A stretch of DNA of 28,735 nucleotides from JBDSKH01 sp050245915 (GTDB lineage: Bacteria > Actinomycetota > Actinomycetes > Actinomycetales > Microbacteriaceae): NCBI GenBank assembly GCA_050245915.1, contig JBFWWZ010000040.1, positions 1 through 28,735 on the forward strand, read 5' to 3'. The notes beneath the pieces were generated by a model. It saw nothing but the letters and a program-made list of their open reading frames with translations, was not told where the DNA came from and did no database searches. This document shows positions 16,237 through 22,638 of the stretch, piece after piece (the first letter of the stretch is position 1; every line of letters starts with the position of its first letter). The position numbers and the translations under genes were made by a program.

Positions 16237-17006
16237 GCACACCGCAGACCGGCGCGCCTGAAGGCGCCGACATCAACCAGGAGAACACCGTGTCGGATGA
16301 CACCACCGCGCCCGCGTCGACCCCCGAGGTCGAGGTGGCCGAAGGCACCGTCGTCGAGACGGCCGCCGGCACCGCGCAGAACGGCAACGAGCGCGAGCAG
16401 CGCCGCGGCAGCCGCGAGCGCAGCCCGCGCAACGACCGCGGCAACTCGCGGGGCGGCCGGGAGGACAGCCAGTTCCTCGAGCGCGTCGTCACCATCAACC
16501 GCGTGAGCAAGGTCGTCAAGGGCGGTCGTCGCTTCAGCTTCACGGCGCTGGTCGTCGTCGGAGACGGCAACGGCATGGTCGGCGTCGGCTACGGCAAGGC
16601 GCGCGAGGTGCCGCTGGCGATCTCGAAGGGTGTCGAAGAGGCGAAGAAGAACTTCTTCCGCGTCCCCCGCTCGGCGAAGACCATCCCGCACCCGGTGCAG
16701 GGCGAGGCCGCCGCGGGCGTCGTGCTGCTGCGTCCGGCCGCTGCCGGTACCGGTGTTATCGCCGGTGGCCCGGTGCGCGCCGTTCTGGAGTGCGCCGGCA
16801 TCCACGACGTGCTGAGCAAGTCGCTCGGCTCGTCGAACACGATCAACATCGTCCACGCGACGGTGGCCGCGCTGAAGCAGCTCGAAGAGCCGCGCGCCGT
16901 CGCCGCCCGTCGCGGCCTCGAGTTCGAGGCCGTCGCCCCGGAGCGCCTGGTGCGCGCCGAGGCGGAGGCCCGTGCCGAGGCGACTGCAGCGAAGGCAGGT
17001 GCCTGA
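16233..17006 (+). CDS. rpsE: 30S ribosomal protein S5 with N-terminal extension
   Basis: Helps decoding accuracy and forms part of the mRNA entry channel. The conserved fold starts around residue 85 with FLERVVTINRVSKVVKGGRR, then FSFTALVVVGDGNGMVGVGY and AAGTGVIAGGPVRAVLECAG. Before it lies a long Thr/Glu then Arg/Gly-rich disordered region. Two starts are possible: GTG at 16233, overlapping the rplR stop with GGAGG 9 nt upstream, and in-frame GTG at 16290, with AGGAG 6 nt upstream. The first gives 257 residues and the second 238. The C-terminus has an Ala/Glu-rich tail. The stop overlaps rpmD. Confidence 0.95.
   Translation: MSTPQTGAPEGADINQENTVSDDTTAPASTPEVEVAEGTVVETAAGTAQNGNEREQRRGSRERSPRNDRGNSRGGREDSQFLERVVTINRVSKVVKGGRRFSFTALVVVGDGNGMVGVGYGKAREVPLAISKGVEEAKKNFFRVPRSAKTIPHPVQGEAAAGVVLLRPAAAGTGVIAGGPVRAVLECAGIHDVLSKSLGSSNTINIVHATVAALKQLEEPRAVAARRGLEFEAVAPERLVRAEAEARAEATAAKAGA
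16279..16283 (+). promoter_or_regulatory. Second Shine-Dalgarno inside rpsE (alternative GTG at 16290)
   Basis: AGGAG lies 6 nt before an in-frame GTG at 16290. It competes with the GGAGG at 16219-16223 that serves the GTG at 16233, so S5 may be made with two N-termini or may start only here. Confidence 0.45.
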
Positions 17007-17191
17007 TGGCCGCGCGTCTCAAGGTGACCCAGATCAAGTCCAAGATCAGCGAGAAGCAGAACCAGCGTGACACGCTGCGCAGCCTCGGACTGAAGCGCAT
17101 CGGCGACGTCGTCGTGCGAGAGGACAACAAGCAGAACCGCGGCTACGTGAAGACGGTCGCGCACCTCGTGAAGGTCGAGGAGATTGACTGA
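17006..17191 (+). CDS. rpmD: 50S ribosomal protein L30
   Basis: A small 50S protein found in most bacteria. The start is placed at the ATG overlapping the rpsE stop (TGATG), giving 61 residues, the normal size; the longer open frame before it runs through rpsE and is not coding. Family signatures are visible: LKVTQIKSKISEKQNQRDTL, LGLKRIGDVVVRED and the C-terminal VAHLVKVEEID. The stop shares a base with the rplO ATG. Confidence 0.99.
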   Translation: MAARLKVTQIKSKISEKQNQRDTLRSLGLKRIGDVVVREDNKQNRGYVKTVAHLVKVEEID

Positions 17192-17952
17192 TGGCTGAAG
17201 AGAAGAAGCCGGCCCCGAAGAAGGCCGCAGCCCCCAAGGCCGCCGCTGAGAAGCCGAGCGCCAGCTCGCCCGCGGGCAAGGCCGCTGCCGAGAAGAAGCC
17301 TGCTGCCGAGAAGGCTGCGGCCCCGAAGGCGGCTGCCGAGAAGGCTGCTGCTCCGAAGGCGGCGGCCCCCAAGGCCTCGGCTGCCAAGCCGGCGACCGCG
17401 GGAGCGAAAGCCGAGTCGGGTGCCACGGCGACGACCGCTGCGAAGGCGACCCCGGCATCCGGGACCGCCAAGAAGCCGGCCGCTGCCAAGAAGAGCGACA
17501 AGGCCGAAAGCCGTCCGCAGATCCTGAAGGCGCACCACCTGCGCCCGGCCGCCGGTGCCAAGAAGGCCAAGACCCGCGTCGGACGCGGTGAGGGCTCGAA
17601 GGGCAAGACCGCGGGCCGCGGAACCAAGGGAACGAAGGCGCGCTACCAGGTGCGCGTCGGACTCGAGGGGGGAAACCTGAACTCGGTGATGCGCGCGCCC
17701 AAGCTGCGCGGCTTCAAGAACCCGTTCCGGGTCGAGTACCAGGTCGTCAACCTCGACAAGCTCGCCGAACTGTACCCGAAAGGCGGCGACGTCACCATCG
17801 GCGACCTCGTGGCCAAGGGTGCGGTGCGCAAGAACGAGAAGGTCAAGGTGCTCGGCAACGGCGACATCGCCGTGAAGCTGAACGTCGCGGTCGACAAGGT
17901 CTCCAGCTCCGCTGAGCAGAAGATCGTCGCTGCAGGCGGCTCCATCAAGTAA
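17191..17952 (+). CDS. rplO: 50S ribosomal protein L15 with long basic N-terminal extension
   Basis: A late-assembly protein of the 50S core. The L15 fold begins only at residue 111 (ILKAHHLRPAAGAKKAKTRV) and continues with GRGEGSKGKTAGRGTKG. About 110 residues of Ala/Lys/Pro repeats (EKAAAPKAAAEKAAAPKAAA and similar) precede it, resembling histone H1-like tails. Total 253 residues against about 145-150 usually. The start is fixed by the TGATG overlap with rpmD, and no good internal start precedes residue 111. The normally conserved FEGGQMPL segment reads LEGGNLNSV with no length change. The C-terminal half is otherwise normal. Confidence 0.96.
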   Translation: MAEEKKPAPKKAAAPKAAAEKPSASSPAGKAAAEKKPAAEKAAAPKAAAEKAAAPKAAAPKASAAKPATAGAKAESGATATTAAKATPASGTAKKPAAAKKSDKAESRPQILKAHHLRPAAGAKKAKTRVGRGEGSKGKTAGRGTKGTKARYQVRVGLEGGNLNSVMRAPKLRGFKNPFRVEYQVVNLDKLAELYPKGGDVTIGDLVAKGAVRKNEKVKVLGNGDIAVKLNVAVDKVSSSAEQKIVAAGGSIK

Positions 17953-17959
17953 CCGGGTA

Positions 17960-17982
17960 GGGTGGTCCCTCTGGGGCCACCC
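17960..17982 (+). terminator. Hairpin between rplO and secY (terminator/attenuator candidate)
   Basis: GGGTGGTCCC, loop TCT, GGGGCCACCC form a 10-bp stem with one G-U pair, 7 nt after the rplO stop and before the secY SD. There is no U-tract. secY and adk must still be transcribed, so partial termination or RNA processing that lowers secY relative to ribosomal genes is more likely than full termination. Confidence 0.5.
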
Positions 17983-18007
17983 GTCCCCGTGTTCCCGTTC
18001 CACCACT

Positions 18008-18014
18008 GGGAGGA
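18008..18014 (+). promoter_or_regulatory. Shine-Dalgarno site deciding the secY start
   Basis: GGGAGGA lies 4 nt before the GTG at 18019. This start removes a leader that would otherwise be translated through the 17960-17982 hairpin, and gives SecY its normal length. Confidence 0.7.
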
Positions 18015-18018
18015 CCCC

Positions 18019-19344
18019 GTGTTCAGTGCCGTCGCGCGGATCTTCCGCACGCCCGACCTGCGCAAGAAGATCGGGTTCACGCTCGGCATCATCGCGATCT
18101 TCCGGATGGGCTCGTTCCTTCCGGCGCCGTTCGTCGCCTTCGGCAACGTCCAGCAGTGCCTGGCGGAGAACAGCAACGCCGGCGGTCTCTACGACCTCGT
18201 GAACCTGTTCAGCGGCGGCGCCCTGCTGCAGCTCTCGGTCTTCGCGCTCGGCATCATGCCGTACATCACGGCGTCGATCATCGTGCAGCTGCTGCGCGTG
18301 GTCATCCCGCGCTTCGAGGCCCTGTACCGCGAAGGTCAGTCCGGCCAGTCCCGCCTGACCCAGTACACGCGGTACCTCACCATCGCCCTCGCGGTGCTCC
18401 AGTCGACGACCCTCATCACCGTGGCGCGCAGCGGTCAGCTGTTCGGCACCGACCAGGGCGCGTGCGGCGAACTGATCGCCAACGACTCCTGGTACGCGAT
18501 CCTGCTGATGGTCATCACCATGACCGCGGGCACCGGCGTGATCATGTGGCTCGGCGAGCTCATCACCGAGCGCGGCGTCGGCAACGGCATGTCCATCCTG
18601 ATCTTCACCTCGATCGCCGCCCGCTTCCCCGACTCGCTCGGCCGCATCCTCACCGAGCGCGGCCCCGAGGTGCTGATCGGCGTCATCGGCATCGGCATCC
18701 TGATCATGATGGCGGTCATCTTCGTCGAGCAGTCGCAGCGCCGCATCCCGGTGCAGTACGCGAAGCGCATGGTCGGTCGCCGCACCTACGGCGGCAACAA
18801 CACCTACATCCCGATCAAGGTGAACATGGCGGGCGTCGTGCCGGTCATCTTCGCCTCGTCGCTGCTCTACCTGCCCTCGCTGATCGCCCAGTTCAACCAG
18901 CCGGCCGTCGGCAGCACCGAGGCGCCCGCGCCCTGGGTCGACTTCATCAACACCTACCTGACGCGCGGCGACCATCCGATCTACATGGCGCTGTACTTCC
19001 TGCTGATCGTCGGGTTCACCTACTTCTACGTCGCCATCACGTTCAACCCGGACGAGGTCGCTGACAACATGAAGAAGTACGGCGGCTTCATCCCCGGTAT
19101 CCGTGCGGGGCGCCCGACGGCCGAGTACCTCGACTACGTCCTCACCCGCGTCACGCTGCCCGGCTCGATCTACCTGGGCCTCGTCGCCCTGATCCCGCTG
19201 GTCGCGCTGGCCGTCATCAACGCGAACCAGAACTTCCCGTTCGGCGGTACCAGCATCCTGATCATGGTCGGTGTGGGTCTCGAGACGGTGAAGCAGATCG
19301 ACTCCCAGCTGCAGCAGCGGCACTACGAAGGTCTGCTGCGTTGA
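18019..19344 (+). CDS. secY: Preprotein translocase subunit SecY
   Basis: The central channel subunit of the SecYEG protein-export complex in the cytoplasmic membrane. From the GTG at 18019 the protein has 441 residues, the normal length, beginning MFSAVARIFRTPDLRKKIGF. About ten hydrophobic segments are visible. Conserved stretches include YDLVNLFSGGALLQLSVFAL, GIMPYITASIIVQLL, ERGVGNGMSILIFTSI, YIPIKVNMAGVVPVIFASSL and RPTAEYLDYVLTRVTLPGS. A longer in-frame GTG at 17962 is rejected. The TGA stop overlaps the TTG start of adk. Confidence 0.98.
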   Translation: MFSAVARIFRTPDLRKKIGFTLGIIAIFRMGSFLPAPFVAFGNVQQCLAENSNAGGLYDLVNLFSGGALLQLSVFALGIMPYITASIIVQLLRVVIPRFEALYREGQSGQSRLTQYTRYLTIALAVLQSTTLITVARSGQLFGTDQGACGELIANDSWYAILLMVITMTAGTGVIMWLGELITERGVGNGMSILIFTSIAARFPDSLGRILTERGPEVLIGVIGIGILIMMAVIFVEQSQRRIPVQYAKRMVGRRTYGGNNTYIPIKVNMAGVVPVIFASSLLYLPSLIAQFNQPAVGSTEAPAPWVDFINTYLTRGDHPIYMALYFLLIVGFTYFYVAITFNPDEVADNMKKYGGFIPGIRAGRPTAEYLDYVLTRVTLPGSIYLGLVALIPLVALAVINANQNFPFGGTSILIMVGVGLETVKQIDSQLQQRHYEGLLR

Positions 19345-19928
19345 CCCGCCTCCTCATCGTGGGCCCTCCGGGCGCCGGCAAGGGGACCCAGGCGGCTCGC
19401 ATCGCCGAGCGATACACGATCCCGACGATCTCGACGGGTGACATCTTCCGGGCGAACATCGCGAACGAGACCGAACTGGGCAAGCAGGTGAAGGCGATCG
19501 TCGACGCCGGGGACTACGTGCCCGACGAACTGACCAACGCCCTCGTCACCGACCGCCTCGACGAGGCCGACGCGGACGGCGGCTTCCTGCTCGACGGCTA
19601 CCCGCGCACCCCCGACCAGGTGCGCTACCTCGCCGACCTGCTGGCCGGGCACGGCCACGCACTGGATGCGGTGATCCGCCTCGTCGCGGACGAAGACGAG
19701 ATCGTGCGGCGGCTGCGCCAGCGCGCGATCGAGCAGGGGCGCGTCGACGACTCCGAAGAGGCCATCCGGCACCGGCAAGAGGTGTACCAGCGCGAGACCG
19801 CTCCGCTGCTCGAGATGTTCCGCGAGCAGGGCCTGCTGGTCGAGGTGGACGGCCTCGGCGCGGTCGACGAGGTGACGGAGCGGATCTTCGCCGCGCTGGA
19901 AGCCCGCGGGCTGACCGTCGCCGCCTAG
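19341..19928 (+). CDS. adk: Adenylate kinase
   Basis: Interconverts ATP + AMP and 2 ADP in the cytoplasm. The 195-residue protein is the short-LID type usual in actinobacteria. The P-loop GPPGAGKGTQ spans residues 8-17, the AMP-binding segment contains ISTGDIFRANI, and GGFLLDGYPRTPDQ and RLVADEDEIVRRLRQR follow. The start is TTG at 19341, overlapping the secY stop (TTGA) and giving the expected MTRLLIVGPPG; no ATG fits better. In many bacteria map follows adk, but here the next gene is infA behind its own promoter. Confidence 0.96.
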   Translation: MTRLLIVGPPGAGKGTQAARIAERYTIPTISTGDIFRANIANETELGKQVKAIVDAGDYVPDELTNALVTDRLDEADADGGFLLDGYPRTPDQVRYLADLLAGHGHALDAVIRLVADEDEIVRRLRQRAIEQGRVDDSEEAIRHRQEVYQRETAPLLEMFREQGLLVEVDGLGAVDEVTERIFAALEARGLTVAA

Positions 19929-19948
19929 CATCCTGAACCGCGCTCGGC

Positions 19949-19977
19949 GTGCAAAGACGCGCCGTTTCGTATAGGCT
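19949..19977 (+). promoter_or_regulatory. Probable infA promoter
   Basis: GTGCAA (19949-19954), a 17-nt spacer and TAGGCT (19972-19977) inside GTATAGGCT form a plausible promoter about 100 nt before infA. The stretch GTTTCG-TAT-AGGCTCGACC (19964-19982) also resembles the short dispersed repeat, with AGGCTCGACC identical, so the -10 may lie in a degenerate repeat copy. Confidence 0.5.
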
Positions 19978-20074
19978 CGACCCTTGGTGCTCTGCGCCGC
20001 CTTCGGGCGTGCCGTCTGCACCACAATCCCACGCAAGACCAGCAGCACAACGCTGCGACCACGAAGAAGGATCA

Positions 20075-20296
20075 TTGGCCAAGAAAGACGGCGTCATCGA
20101 GATCGAGGGCTCGGTCCTCGAGGCTCTCCCGAACGCGATGTTCCGGGTGGAGCTGACGAACGGGCACAAGGTGCTCGCTCACATCTCGGGCAAGATGCGC
20201 CAGCACTACATCCGCATCCTCCCCGAGGACCGCGTGATCGTGGAGCTCAGCCCCTATGACCTGACCCGCGGTCGCATCGTCTACCGCTACAAGTAA
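20075..20296 (+). CDS. infA: Translation initiation factor IF-1
   Basis: Binds the 30S A site during initiation. The TTG at 20075, behind AAGAAGGA (20064-20071), gives a 73-residue protein, the exact family length, starting MAKKDGVIEIEGSVLEALP. The OB-fold motifs FRVELTNGHKVLAHISGKMR and IRILPEDRVIVELSPYDLT are intact. Upstream in-frame codons cross the promoter and have no family similarity. It opens the infA-rpmJ-rpsM-rpsK-rpoA-rplQ group. Confidence 0.97.
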   Translation: MAKKDGVIEIEGSVLEALPNAMFRVELTNGHKVLAHISGKMRQHYIRILPEDRVIVELSPYDLTRGRIVYRYK

Positions 20297-20328
20297 CCGG
20301 CTGCTGAGAAGTAACGACCGTTTCCGCA

Positions 20329-20361
20329 GGCTTCGACACGCGCCCCAGGCGCTACTCAACC
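20329..20361. repeat. Long dispersed palindromic repeat, copy 1 (infA-rpmJ gap)
   Basis: A 33-nt unit: GGCTTCGACAC, stem GCGCC, loop CCA, stem GGCGC, TACTCAACC. Same orientation and stem as copy 3 (21487-21519). It occupies about a third of the gap between infA and rpmJ. Confidence 0.75.
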
Positions 20362-20398
20362 AGCGGAGCGGAACGATGACAGCGAGAGAAGAAACAAC

Positions 20399-20515
20399 AT
20401 GAAGGTCAACCCCAGCGTCAAGCCGATCTGCGACCACTGCAAGGTGATCCGTCGCAACGGCGTCGTCATGGTCATCTGCAAGTCCAACCCGCGGCACAAG
20501 CAGCGCCAGGGCTAG
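20399..20515 (+). CDS. rpmJ: 50S ribosomal protein L36
   Basis: The smallest 50S protein: 38 residues beginning MKVNPSVKPICDHCKVIRRN. The zinc-ribbon ligands are present (CDHC, then CKSNPRH), so this is the zinc-binding C+ form. The length matches the family closely. It is preceded by AGAGAAGAAACAAC, a weak purine-rich ribosome site, and followed at once by a short-repeat copy. Confidence 0.97.
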   Translation: MKVNPSVKPICDHCKVIRRNGVVMVICKSNPRHKQRQG

Positions 20516-20534
20516 GTCTCGAGACGCTCGACCA
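20516..20534. repeat. Short dispersed palindromic repeat, divergent copy (after rpmJ)
   Basis: GTCTCGAGACGCTCGACCA follows the rpmJ TAG stop; with the preceding G of the stop it reads GGTC...GACC like the other copies. Here the centre is GAGAC rather than ACAGG, allowing a TCGAG/CTCGA stem with loop ACG. The trailing ACC is conserved. Confidence 0.5.
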
Positions 20535-20547
20535 CCGATAACAGAAC

Positions 20548-20610
20548 AGCAGAACCACGAACCCTGCGGGGTGACACCTGGGGCCTGGAGGCCTTGGCAC
20601 CGGTTCTGCT
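20548..20610 (+). ncRNA. Structured leader between rpmJ and rpsM
   Basis: A perfect 9-nt inverted repeat, AGCAGAACC (20548-20556) with GGTTCTGCT (20602-20610), encloses a second hairpin GGCC-TGGA-GGCC (20582-20593) extended by G-U pairs. It lies in a 131-nt untranslated gap within an otherwise compact cluster, before AAGGAG and the rpsM ATG. A regulatory role is inferred. Confidence 0.45.
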
Positions 20611-20646
20611 CCACACCTCCAGAAGACTCCATAAGGAGAAGCCGAC

Positions 20647-21027
20647 ATGGCACGTCTCGCCGGCGTCGACATTCCGCGCGACAAGCGCGTTGAAGTCGCA
20701 CTGACGTACATCTACGGGGTGGGTCGCACGCGCGCCCTCACCACGCTCAAAGAGACCGGGATCTCCGGCGACATCCGCGTGAAGGACCTGACCGACGACC
20801 AGCTCGTCGCGCTCCGCGACTTCATCGAGGGCACCTACAAGGTGGAAGGTGACCTGCGCCGCGAGGTGCAGGCCGACATCCGCCGCAAGGTCGAGATCGG
20901 TTCGTACGAGGGCCTGCGCCACCGTCGCGGTCTCCCCGTCCGCGGTCAGCGCACCAAGACCAACGCGCGCACCCGCAAGGGACCGAAGCGCACCGTCGCC
21001 GGCAAGAAGAAGGCAGGCAAGAAGTAA
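20647..21027 (+). CDS. rpsM: 30S ribosomal protein S13
   Basis: Located in the 30S head, contacting the P-site tRNA and 50S bridges. The 126-residue protein starts MARLAGVDIPRDKRVEVALT and has the helix-two-turn-helix region YIYGVGRTRA and LRHRRGLPVRGQRTKTNART, with a basic Lys-rich C-terminal tail. Its ATG follows AAGGAG, and the stop shares a base with the rpsK ATG. Confidence 0.99.
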   Translation: MARLAGVDIPRDKRVEVALTYIYGVGRTRALTTLKETGISGDIRVKDLTDDQLVALRDFIEGTYKVEGDLRREVQADIRRKVEIGSYEGLRHRRGLPVRGQRTKTNARTRKGPKRTVAGKKKAGKK

Positions 21028-21431
21028 TGGCCGCTCCGAAGGCTTCTGCAGCGGGCCGCAAGCCGCGCCGCAAAGAGAAGAAGAACATCGCCGTGGGCCA
21101 GGCTCACATCAAGTCGACGTTCAACAACACGATCGTCTCGATCACCGACCCGTCCGGCGCCGTGATCGCCTGGGCGTCGGGTGGCGACGTCGGCTACAAG
21201 GGATCACGCAAGTCGACCCCGTTCGCCGCCGGCCTCGCTGCCGAATCCGCCGCCCGCAAGGCGCAGGAGAACGGCATGAAGAAGGTCGACGTGTTCGTGA
21301 AGGGACCGGGTTCGGGTCGTGAGACCGCGATCCGCTCGCTTCAGTCGGCGGGTCTCGAGGTCGGTTCGATCAACGATGTGACGCCTCAGGCGCACAACGG
21401 CGTCCGCCCGCCGAAGCGGCGTCGGGTCTGA
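21027..21431 (+). CDS. rpsK: 30S ribosomal protein S11
   Basis: Part of the 30S platform near the E site. The 134-residue protein has KNIAVGQAHIKSTFNNTIVS, GFKGSRKSTPFAA-type residues (GYKGSRKSTPFAAGLAAESA), VKGPGSGRETAIRSLQSAGL and the conserved end DVTPQAHNGVRPPKRRRV. rpsD, which follows in E. coli, is absent, as in most Gram-positive bacteria; a repeat pair and then rpoA follow. Confidence 0.99.
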   Translation: MAAPKASAAGRKPRRKEKKNIAVGQAHIKSTFNNTIVSITDPSGAVIAWASGGDVGYKGSRKSTPFAAGLAAESAARKAQENGMKKVDVFVKGPGSGRETAIRSLQSAGLEVGSINDVTPQAHNGVRPPKRRRV

Positions 21432-21441
21432 CCCTCCCGCC

Positions 21442-21474
21442 GGTTGAGTAGCCGCGGAGCGGCGTGTCGAAACC
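21442..21474. repeat. Long dispersed palindromic repeat, copy 2 (inverted)
   Basis: A 33-nt unit in the opposite orientation to its neighbour. Read on the minus strand it is GGTTTCGACAC, stem GCCGC, loop TCC, stem GCGGC, TACTCAACC. The stem differs from the other copies at compensating positions. Confidence 0.75.
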
Positions 21475-21486
21475 AGCCGCCGAGCC

Positions 21487-21519
21487 GGTTTCGACACGCG
21501 CCTGCGGCGCTACTCAACC
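21487..21519. repeat. Long dispersed palindromic repeat, copy 3
   Basis: A 33-nt unit: GGTTTCGACAC, stem GCGCC, loop TGC, stem GGCGC, TACTCAACC. It sits 12 nt after the inverted copy 2, so the pair makes a large inverted repeat (21442-21519) between rpsK and rpoA with 10-bp and 13-bp perfectly matched arms. Confidence 0.75.
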
Positions 21520-21618
21520 AGCAAGACTTCACAACTCCATATCAACAGCGGCCCAGCCACCCGCTGAATCTGCCGTGAGCGCCATATGGCGGGCGCTCTC
21601 GCCGAAAGGAAACAACAC

Positions 21619-22611
21619 GTGCTGATCGCACAGCGTCCCACTCTGTCTGAGGAGTCGATCTCGGAGTTCCGTTCGCGGTTCGTGATCGAGCCTCTCGAGC
21701 CCGGCTTCGGGTACACCCTGGGCAACTCGCTCCGGCGCACCCTGCTCTCGTCGATCCCCGGTGCGGCGGTGACCAGCATCCGGATCGACAACATCCAGCA
21801 CGAGTTCGCGACCATCCCCGGCGTGAAAGAGGACGTCGTCGAGATCGTCCTGAACATCAAGAACCTGGTCGTCTCGAGCGAGCACGACGAGCCGATCACC
21901 GCCTACCTGCGCAAGCAGGGTGCCGGGCAGGTGACCGCGGCCGACATCTCGGCCCCGGCCGGTGTGGAGATCCACAACCCCGACCTCGTCATCGCCACCC
22001 TGAACGACAAGGCGAAGTTCGAGCTGGAGCTGACCATCGAGCGCGGCCGCGGCTACGTCTCGGCGAGCCAGAACCGCAGCGAGTTCAGCGAGGCCGGCCA
22101 GATCCCGATCGACTCGATCTACTCGCCGGTGCTGAAGGTCACCTACCGCGTCGAGGCCACCCGTGCGGGTGAGCGCACCGACTTCGACCGCCTCGTGGTC
22201 GACGTGGAGACCAAGCCGGCGATCTCGCCGCGCGACGCCATCGCATCCGCCGGTCGCACCCTCGTCGAGCTGTTCGGTCTGGCGCGCGAGCTGAACGCGG
22301 CCGCCGAAGGCATCGAGATCGGCCCCGCGCCGGTCGACGCGGTGCTGTCGAGCGAGCTGAGCATGCCGATCGAAGACCTCGACCTGTCGGTTCGCTCGTA
22401 CAACTGCCTCAAGCGCGAGGGCATCAACACGGTGTCCGAGCTGGTCGCGCTGAGCGAGACGCAGCTGATGAACATCCGCAACTTCGGTCAGAAGTCGGTC
22501 GACGAGGTGAAGGACAAGCTGGTCGAGATGGGTCTGTCGCTGAAAGACAGCGTGCCCGGCTTCGACGGCGCGCACTTCTACGGCGGCTACGACGACGACG
22601 AGAACGTCTGA
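21619..22611 (+). CDS. rpoA: RNA polymerase subunit alpha
   Basis: Nucleates assembly of RNA polymerase and contacts promoter UP elements and regulators. From the GTG at 21619, behind GAAAGGA, the protein has 330 residues. The N-terminal dimerisation domain (about 1-225) begins MLIAQRPTLSEESISEF and holds FGYTLGNSLRRTLLSSIPGA. The C-terminal DNA-binding domain (about 245-315) contains LDLSVRSYNCLKREGINTV and LMNIRNFGQKSVDEVKDKL. The earlier in-frame ATG at 21586 would add 11 unrelated residues and is rejected. Confidence 0.98.
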   Translation: MLIAQRPTLSEESISEFRSRFVIEPLEPGFGYTLGNSLRRTLLSSIPGAAVTSIRIDNIQHEFATIPGVKEDVVEIVLNIKNLVVSSEHDEPITAYLRKQGAGQVTAADISAPAGVEIHNPDLVIATLNDKAKFELELTIERGRGYVSASQNRSEFSEAGQIPIDSIYSPVLKVTYRVEATRAGERTDFDRLVVDVETKPAISPRDAIASAGRTLVELFGLARELNAAAEGIEIGPAPVDAVLSSELSMPIEDLDLSVRSYNCLKREGINTVSELVALSETQLMNIRNFGQKSVDEVKDKLVEMGLSLKDSVPGFDGAHFYGGYDDDENV

Positions 22612-22638
22612 GACACGGAACTACTGGAGACATAGATC

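Noticed and set aside
17200..17520. rplO extension as a separate small gene fused by a sequencing frameshift
   Set aside because: The frame is continuous with normal codon use, the start overlaps rpmD cleanly, and no stop or alternative start separates the two parts.
17143..19323. A long minus-strand open frame opposite rplO and secY
   Set aside because: Its Asp/His/Arg/Val-rich composition mirrors the codons of the real genes; no start signals or family motifs.
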